Assembly: GCF_001905345.1 (NCBI RefSeq)
Contig: NZ_LFBV01000010.1
Span: 1-64,000 of the forward strand
Source: Streptomyces uncialis
GTDB lineage: Bacteria > Actinomycetota > Actinomycetes > Streptomycetales > Streptomycetaceae
DNA length: 64,000 nt
Reading direction: 5' to 3'
Positions 59,484 through 64,000 of this stretch are shown here, one piece after another. The notes under the pieces are model-generated. The model saw nothing but the letters and a program-made list of their open reading frames with translations. It was not told where the DNA came from and did no database searches. The first letter of the stretch is position 1; each line of letters starts with the position of its first letter. The translations under genes and the position numbers were made by a program.

Positions 59484-60809
59484 ATGACGGTCTGTGCCAT
59501 CGAGACCACCGCCGGGAACGGCGACCAGGGTGCCCCGCGCGCGGCCGGGGGCGCCGGTGCCCCGCGGCATCCGCAGCGGCCCCGGCCCGCTCCGGCGGCG
59601 GGCGGGCTGGTCGTCGCGGCGGACGGCGGGTACGCGGCGCGGCTGGCCCTCGCGGACGGCCCCGGCGGACCGGCCGACCGCTGGTTCCCGGAGCGCTGGA
59701 CCCTGGACGGCCCCGAGCCGTACGCGGTGCCGCTGCCCGGACGCCAGCCGGAGGAGTCGGACACCGAGGTGCAGCCGCTGGCCGACGGACGGGTGCTGGT
59801 GCGCCGGACGGCCGCGGGCCGCCACCACTTCGCCCTGCTGTACCCGACGGGTCCGGTGACGGGCGAGGTCCCGCTGGGCGCGCTCGACGCCGGGGCGTAC
59901 GAGGAGGTACGGCTGATGCCGCCCGCGCCGGGCGGCACCCGCGCCTATGTACTGGCCTCCGGGCCGCGCGTCAGCAGGCTGTGGCTGGTCGCGGGCGGCG
60001 CGTTCGGCCCGCAACTGGTCACGGAGGTCCCGGGGCGCTGCTCGGGGGGCGTGTGGCTGGACCGGGCGGGGCGGCTGCTCGCCCTCGACCGGGAACAGGG
60101 CGGGCGGGTCAAGGCCGTCGTGGTGGATCTGGGGCGGGGCGGCGAGATGTCGCCGCTGCTCCAGATCACGGAGGACAGCAACGACCGGGTGCTGCTGGCC
60201 GATCCGGACAGCGGGCTGCTGCTGGTCCGCTCCGATGCCCCGTCGCCCGGTCATGAACGGCTGGGCTGGGGGGTCCTGGGCAGCGACCGGCCGGTCCGCT
60301 TCCCGGAGTGCCTGCGGCTGCCGGACTGCGCGGTGACGCCGTTCGCCGTCCAGCCGGGGCAGGCGCTGACCCCGGAGCGCAGCGGGGTCGCGCTGCGGAT
60401 CGACGACGCGGGAGGCAGCTGGCCGGCCGTGTGGCGTCCGGCCGGCCGTACGGTGCACCGGCTCGTGCCGCCCGAGGGCTGGCTGGCGGGTGCCGGACTG
60501 TGGACCCGGTCGGGCGGACTGCGGCTGCCGTACGCGACGGCGGCGGTGCCCTGCGGGGTGGCCCGGCTGGACCCGGCACCGCCGTCCCCGCAACCCGGCG
60601 GCGGCCACTGCCCCCCGGCGGTGAACGGCTACCGGGCGGCGGGAAGCGGTGGCCCGGCCGGCCCGGGGGCGCCGGAGGTGCGGAGGGCCCCCAGGGTGGC
60701 CGACGGGGCCGGGGGCGCTGCGGTGGTCGGTGCGGCCGGGGGCCGGGCGGCCCGGCCTGTGCCGTTGCAGGAGGCGCCGCTGGGCGGGCGGGTGCCCCTC
60801 GGGAGGTGA
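59484..60809 (+). CDS. hypothetical beta-propeller-like protein
   Basis: A 441-residue protein with a proline-rich N-terminal region and repeated short beta blades: GLVVAADGGYAARLALAD, GRVLVRRTAAGRHHFALLYP, and GGVWLDRAGRLLALDREQGG. No catalytic motif is seen and no signal peptide is clear. The last 60 residues are Gly/Ala-rich. The ATG at 59484 follows GGAGGTGACC. It is conserved in form with actinobacterial hypothetical proteins. Function unknown. Confidence 0.75.
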   Translation: MTVCAIETTAGNGDQGAPRAAGGAGAPRHPQRPRPAPAAGGLVVAADGGYAARLALADGPGGPADRWFPERWTLDGPEPYAVPLPGRQPEESDTEVQPLADGRVLVRRTAAGRHHFALLYPTGPVTGEVPLGALDAGAYEEVRLMPPAPGGTRAYVLASGPRVSRLWLVAGGAFGPQLVTEVPGRCSGGVWLDRAGRLLALDREQGGRVKAVVVDLGRGGEMSPLLQITEDSNDRVLLADPDSGLLLVRSDAPSPGHERLGWGVLGSDRPVRFPECLRLPDCAVTPFAVQPGQALTPERSGVALRIDDAGGSWPAVWRPAGRTVHRLVPPEGWLAGAGLWTRSGGLRLPYATAAVPCGVARLDPAPPSPQPGGGHCPPAVNGYRAAGSGGPAGPGAPEVRRAPRVADGAGGAAVVGAAGGRAARPVPLQEAPLGGRVPLGR

Positions 60810-60873
60810 AATCGGCCACCCGTTAGAATCTTCCGGCTGTTGTGAAGATCTTTTCGACGGGGTGACTTAGCCG

Positions 60874-61032
60874 ATGACCGAGACGCAGACGGACCCGACC
60901 GCTGAGCCGCAGGAGGCCATGGAGAACGCCGGGCACGGCAAGCACCGGGGGCCGGTGGCCGCCCATGACGAGGAGGCCGCGCCGCACGGTCGCCACCGCA
61001 GGCAGGAGTCCTCGCCGGAGGGGCAGCGGTAA
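60874..61032 (+). CDS. small acidic-basic hypothetical protein
   Basis: A 52-residue protein, rich in Glu, Gln and His (HGKHRGPVAAHDEEAAPHGR), with no hydrophobic segment. The ATG at 60874 has GGGGTG upstream and the stop TAA ends at 61032. Small proteins of this type are found in several Streptomyces genomes, by my recall. A hairpin terminator follows at 61055-61084. Confidence 0.55.
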   Translation: MTETQTDPTAEPQEAMENAGHGKHRGPVAAHDEEAAPHGRHRRQESSPEGQR

Positions 61033-61054
61033 GCGGGCCGGGACCGGTCCAGGG

Positions 61055-61084
61055 AGTGGGGGGTGCCTCGGGGCACCCCCCACT
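61055..61084. terminator. hairpin terminator
   Basis: A 13-bp perfect stem (AGTGGGGGGTGCC) with loop TCGG sits 22 bp after the small gene and before the convergent MarR gene. Confidence 0.85.
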
Positions 61085-61132
61085 TCTGTTTGCCCCGGCC
61101 TTCTGTGCCGTCCGGCGGCGCGGTGACCGCTC

Positions 61133-61663
61133 TCAGCCGTCCGCCGTGCCGAGCAATTTGCCTAGCAGACGGGTGAGTTGGCGCCGTTCGCCGGGGGTGA
61201 GTCGCTGGAAGCTGTCGTCGAGGAAGCCCGGGACCGCGCGTTCGGCGCGTGCCAGTTCCGCGCGGCCCGCGTCGGTGACCGTGACGGCGTAGGCCCGGCG
61301 GTCGCCCGCCGCGCGCTCACGGCGGACATGTCCGGCGCGTTCGAGACCGTCGCAGATCCCGACCATGACCGTGCGGTCGATCCGGAGCTGGTCGCTGAGG
61401 ACCCGCTGGGAGCCGGGTCCGGCCTCCGTGAGCATCTTCAGTACGAGATGGGGTCCCACTCCCAGGCCCACACCGGCCGCGTGCGCCTCGGCGGCGCGCG
61501 CGACGGCCGACGAGGCGCGGCACAGCGCGATGTCCGGGCGCTCGGCGGCGAGCCGTGCGAAATACGGGGTCTGCCCGGGGGAGCCGTCCGAGCGGTCCGA
61601 GCGGCCGGGGCTGTCGGGGCTGTCAGGGCCGGGGGCAGGGTGGGGCGTGGCGCTGGGTGCCAT
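61133..61663 (-). CDS. MarR family regulator
   Basis: A 176-residue MarR-type regulator. The winged helix has KMLTEAGPGSQRVLSDQLRI, DRTVMVGICDGLERAGHVRR and ERAAGDRRAYAVTVT (wing). The N-terminal 33 residues are Pro/Ser-rich. It is divergent from the nitroreductase, and TTGACCGTCAA at 61783-61793 between them is a possible operator. It probably represses the nitroreductase in response to a phenolic or quinone ligand. Confidence 0.88.
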   Translation of the reverse strand: MAPSATPHPAPGPDSPDSPGRSDRSDGSPGQTPYFARLAAERPDIALCRASSAVARAAEAHAAGVGLGVGPHLVLKMLTEAGPGSQRVLSDQLRIDRTVMVGICDGLERAGHVRRERAAGDRRAYAVTVTDAGRAELARAERAVPGFLDDSFQRLTPGERRQLTRLLGKLLGTADG

Positions 61664-61782
61664 ACGGGCCGGTCTCCTTCGCGGGGCGCGCCTTACGGGG
61701 TGCGTGCTGCGGGGTGTGCGTGCTGCGGGGTGCGTGCGTTGCGAGGGCCGACCCTACCAAGAACCGTCTGCGTACAGATTGT

Positions 61783-61793
61783 TTGACCGTCAA
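61783..61793. promoter_or_regulatory. candidate MarR operator
   Basis: TTGACCGTCAA, an inverted repeat with 5-bp arms and one-base centre, lies in the 202-bp gap between the MarR and nitroreductase genes, 73 bp before the nitroreductase ATG. Confidence 0.4.
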
Positions 61794-61865
61794 CCACCCC
61801 CACTCGTATACTCACCGATCATCCGCAAGGAAATCATTGGCGCGCAGACGGAGTGTGGAACTTCC

Positions 61866-62513
61866 ATGACCCTGGATCTGACCCCCGACGAACTGCTGTC
61901 CACCACCCGGGCGGTCCGCAAGCGGCTCGACCTGGACCGGCCGGTCCCCCGGCGGCTCATCGAGGAGTGCGTGGATCTCGCGACCCAGGCGCCGACCGGA
62001 CGCAACCGGCAGCGCTGGCACTTCATCGTGGTCACCGACCCCGCGCGGCGGCGGCTCGTGGCCGATCTCTTCCGGCGGGCCCTGACGACCGGCGGCGGGG
62101 CCCCGCCCACGGAACGGGATCTGCGGCGGATGTACGCCCACCCCGGGAGCATGGAGCGCATCTCCGACGGGTTCCGGCACCTCTACGACAACATCCACCG
62201 GGTGCCGGCGTTCGTGGTGCCCGCCGTCGAGGGGCGCACCGACCGCGCCTCGGTGCTGGACCAGTCGATGACCTGGGGGTCGATCCTCCCCGCGACCTGG
62301 AGTTTCATGCTGGCCGCGCGGGCGCGGGGGCTGGGCACGGTGTGGACGACCGCGCAGGGGCCGCTGGAGCGGGAGTTGGCGGGGGTGCTCGGGGTGCCGT
62401 ACGAGGAGGTGATGCTGGCCGCGTTCGTTCCGCTGGCGTTCACCATCGGTACGGAGTTCCGGCCCGCGCGGCGGGTTCCCCGCGAGCAGGTTCTGCACTG
62501 GGACCGCTGGTGA
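61866..62513 (+). CDS. nitroreductase family protein
   Basis: A 215-residue FMN-dependent nitroreductase-like protein. The N-terminal RAVRKRLDLDRPVPR and LATQAPTGRNRQRWHF form the FMN phosphate site. The C-terminal part has SFMLAARARGLGTVWTT and VPYEEVMLAAFVPLAF. Such enzymes reduce nitro-aromatics or quinones with NAD(P)H, or act as dehalogenases. The ATG is at 61866. Divergent from MarR. Confidence 0.88.
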   Translation: MTLDLTPDELLSTTRAVRKRLDLDRPVPRRLIEECVDLATQAPTGRNRQRWHFIVVTDPARRRLVADLFRRALTTGGGAPPTERDLRRMYAHPGSMERISDGFRHLYDNIHRVPAFVVPAVEGRTDRASVLDQSMTWGSILPATWSFMLAARARGLGTVWTTAQGPLERELAGVLGVPYEEVMLAAFVPLAFTIGTEFRPARRVPREQVLHWDRW

Positions 62514-62541
62514 GTGAGCGCGGCGGCTCTGTAAAGGAACT

Positions 62542-62570
62542 TTGACACCCTGGACGGGCTGTTCTACTTT
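62542..62570 (+). promoter_or_regulatory. sigma70-type promoter
   Basis: TTGACA (62542-62547), 17 bp, then TACTTT (62565-62570) gives a strong HrdB-type promoter. Transcription would start near 62576. Confidence 0.7.
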
Positions 62571-62573
62571 CGG

Positions 62574-62597
62574 CGATGTCAGGTTTCCTTGACATCG
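62574..62597. promoter_or_regulatory. operator overlapping the start of transcription
   Basis: CGATGTCA and TGACATCG form 8-bp arms around an 8-bp spacer, directly after the promoter. The XRE gene at 62758 is the likely repressor (inference). Confidence 0.6.
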
Positions 62598-62620
62598 TTG
62601 GAACGAAGAAGGGAGCAGGG

Positions 62621-62764
62621 GTGGCGCACGAGGAGAATCGGGCCTGGATCATGGCGGGGGTCGCCGCCCTCGCGCACGCGACGCACCTCGCGTGCGCCCT
62701 GTCGGCGGTCCTCGGCCCGGTCACCCAAAGCGCCGCTCGCCGCAGGGGGTTGTCGGCATGGTGA
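62621..62764 (+). CDS. small membrane protein before an XRE gene
   Basis: A 47-residue protein with one hydrophobic stretch (AWIMAGVAALAHATHLACAL). The GTG at 62621 has GGGAG upstream; ATG 62576 in frame coincides with the predicted transcript start, so a leaderless longer form is possible. It overlaps the XRE gene by 7 bp, implying coupling. No family is recognised; such proteins may sequester or modulate the XRE partner. Confidence 0.55.
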   Translation: MAHEENRAWIMAGVAALAHATHLACALSAVLGPVTQSAARRRGLSAW

Positions 62765-63030
62765 GGCCGACCAGGGTCACCAACATCGTCCGGCTCCGGC
62801 GGCTCGAACACGGACTGATGACCCAGGCGGAACTCGCCCGCCGCCTCGGGGTCACCCGGCAGACCGTCATCGCCATCGAGCAGGGCCGGCACTCCCCCTC
62901 CCTGGAGATGGCCTTCCAGATCTCCCGCGTCCTCGGCGTTCCCCTGGAGGATCTCTTCCAGTACGCCGACACGAACCCCGACACGAACCCGGACATGAAC
63001 CCCGACGACGCGTGGCCCGCCGGCCTTTGA
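62758..63030 (+). CDS. small XRE family regulator
   Basis: A 90-residue regulator. The helix-turn-helix is LMTQAELARRLGVTRQTVIA, then IEQGRHSPSLEMAFQISRVL. The tail has a DTNPDTNPDMNPDD repeat. It is the YozG-like short XRE type that is often found with a membrane partner. It is coupled to the small membrane protein and may bind the operator at 62574. Confidence 0.85.
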   Translation: MVRPTRVTNIVRLRRLEHGLMTQAELARRLGVTRQTVIAIEQGRHSPSLEMAFQISRVLGVPLEDLFQYADTNPDTNPDMNPDDAWPAGL

Positions 63031-63100
63031 CGCACCGACCTTTGACGCACCGACACATTCGCACCGATACATGGCGCGACGGCGCGTCAGGGGACAGCTC

Positions 63101-63154
63101 ATGAGGGCGATCGTCCAGGACCGGTACGGCGGCACGGACGTCCTGCTGGTGTGA
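63101..63154 (+). pseudogene. truncated MDR/zinc alcohol dehydrogenase start
   Basis: MRAIVQDRYGGTDVLLV followed by a stop matches the N-terminus of quinone oxidoreductase-like MDR proteins. The rest of the gene is absent: the next gene is an unrelated response regulator. Confidence 0.5.
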
Positions 63155-63224
63155 GACGGCCCGGAGCGGCGTCTGTCCGTGCACTACCGTTGCCGCAATG
63201 CATCACCGGGGGCGGGAGGCATCC

Positions 63225-63911
63225 TTGGGCGCGCGCATCCTTGTCGCCGAGGACGATGTGAAGCAGGCCCGGCTGTTCCGGGTCTATCTGGAGCAGGACG
63301 GTCATGCCGTCCATGTGGTGGGGGACGGCCGGGCCGCCCTCGACAAGGCCCGTACGGCCCGGCCCGACCTCGTGGTCCTCGATGTGATGCTGCCGCTGGT
63401 CGACGGCCTCGACGTGTGCCGCATCCTGCGCACCGAGTCCGAGGTGCCGATCCTGCTGGTCACCGCGCGGACCACCGAGGAGGACATCCTGCTCGGCCTG
63501 GACCTGGGCGCCGACGACTATCTCACCAAGCCGTGCAGTCCGCGTGAACTGGCCGCCCGGGTCAGGGCGTTGCTGCGCCGGTCCAGATCCACCGGCGAGG
63601 CGGCCCCGGCCGTGCTCAGGGTCGGCGGGATGGAGGTGGACACCGCGCGGTTCGAGGTGCGCGTCGAGGGCCGGACGGTCACTCTCACGTCCAAGGAGTT
63701 CGGCATCCTAGAAGCGCTCGCCCGCGAACCGGGCAGGGTCTTCACCCGGGGGCAGATCATCGAGCGGGCCTTCGGCTTCGACCACGACGTCCTCGAACGC
63801 ACCGTCGACGCGCATGTGATGAACCTGCGGAGGAAGCTGGAGCACGACCCGGCACGGCCCAGCCGGCTGGAGACCGTGTACGGCCGGGGCTACCGGCTCA
63901 CCGACCTATGA
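63225..63911 (+). CDS. OmpR family response regulator
   Basis: A 228-residue regulator. The receiver domain has ILVAEDDVKQARLFRVYLEQ, the phosphoacceptor Asp in LVVLDVMLPLVDGL, and DDYLTKPCSPREL. The winged-helix output has LTSKEFGILEALAREPGRVF and VMNLRRKLEHDPARPSRLET. The TTG at 63225 has GGGAGG upstream and gives the usual start; ATG 63198 lacks a ribosome site. It is coupled to a histidine kinase by ATGA. Confidence 0.92.
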   Translation: MGARILVAEDDVKQARLFRVYLEQDGHAVHVVGDGRAALDKARTARPDLVVLDVMLPLVDGLDVCRILRTESEVPILLVTARTTEEDILLGLDLGADDYLTKPCSPRELAARVRALLRRSRSTGEAAPAVLRVGGMEVDTARFEVRVEGRTVTLTSKEFGILEALAREPGRVFTRGQIIERAFGFDHDVLERTVDAHVMNLRRKLEHDPARPSRLETVYGRGYRLTDL

Positions 63912-64000
63912 GCTTCCGGGTGCGGGTGCTCGCGCTGCTGATGCTCGTCGCGGTCGCGGCGACGGCGGCCACCGCGTGGCTGACGCTCCGCCAGGTCACA
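63908..64000 (+). CDS. histidine kinase, N-terminal part
   Basis: The first 31 codons of a membrane sensor kinase: RVRVLALLMLVAVAATAATA is the first membrane helix. The start overlaps the response regulator stop by 4 bp. The rest lies beyond the window, so the kinase role is inferred from the pairing. Confidence 0.7.
   Translation, partial: MSFRVRVLALLMLVAVAATAATAWLTLRQVT

Noticed and set aside
59484..60809. Signal for an exported enzyme in the propeller-like protein
   Set aside because: No clear signal peptide or catalytic motif is visible.

Overview
The window is chromosomal DNA from a Streptomyces or very close relative. This is an inference from very high GC with GC-rich third codon positions, frequent GTG/TTG starts, rare in-frame TTA (bldA) codons, a small SARP regulator, an AfsA-family gene, a WhiJ-like XRE/DUF397/ATPase module and very many TetR, MerR and MFS genes. 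No tRNA, rRNA operon, CRISPR array or intact insertion sequence was found. One structural RNA, RNase P RNA (rnpB), lies on the minus strand at 48971-49385.

Layout. 1-7.1 kb is a mixed accessory stretch: a Bcr-type exporter, a Gfo/Idh/MocA oxidoreductase, a secreted lamin-tail-like protein, NTF2-like, DoxX-like, phosphatase-like and HAD genes. Two blocks of a GC-rich repeat family with a 19-bp core lie at about 50-845 and 5504-5745. 7.5-34.0 kb is a biosynthetic cluster. Its regulatory and tailoring arm (7.5-20 kb) has a MerR-like regulator, a NarL-type two-component pair, a UbiA prenyltransferase, a SARP, an Sfp-type phosphopantetheinyl transferase, an MmpL exporter operon, DedA, a SAM methyltransferase and a second MerR paralogue. 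Its core (20-31 kb) has an AfsA homologue, HAD phosphatase, MabA/FabG-like ketoreductase, SnoaL-like protein, DHA2 exporter, a HadA/HadB-like dehydratase pair, KS-beta, KS-alpha, ACP, malonyl transferase and a phytoene-desaturase-like flavoprotein. A TetR, a LysR and another exporter close it. Ketoreductase and dehydratases without an enoyl reductase suggest a highly reducing type II polyketide synthase making a polyene or cinnamoyl-like chain. In-frame TTA codons in the sensor kinase, prenyltransferase and SARP suggest bldA control.

34.2-38.2 kb holds the most unusual locus. A TIR-TIR-GUN4 fusion lies 7 bp upstream of a two-membrane-segment SPFH protein with four N-terminal repeats, and a membrane-anchored TIR protein converges on them. 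All three TIR domains keep the candidate catalytic Glu. I propose it as a candidate membrane-associated NAD-signalling or immune system with a tetrapyrrole-type sensor domain.

38.3-47.1 kb contains Nudix, DUF6879 and XRE regulators, a divergent MFS/TetR pair around a 14-bp inverted-repeat operator, a WhiJ-like module and decayed genes. 47.3-49.0 kb is a small remnant of an element that appears to have inserted at the 3' end of rnpB. A 27-bp copy of the rnpB 3' end lies at each boundary, and inside are a RelE-type toxin-antitoxin pair and broken genes. 49.4-64 kb returns to housekeeping and regulatory genes: TetR/DUF4260 with twin operators, MerR, YaaA, KDPG aldolase, GNAT, RNase H/phosphatase fusion, zinc ribbon protein, Nif3, MarR/nitroreductase, XRE and an OmpR-type response regulator whose kinase runs off the end.
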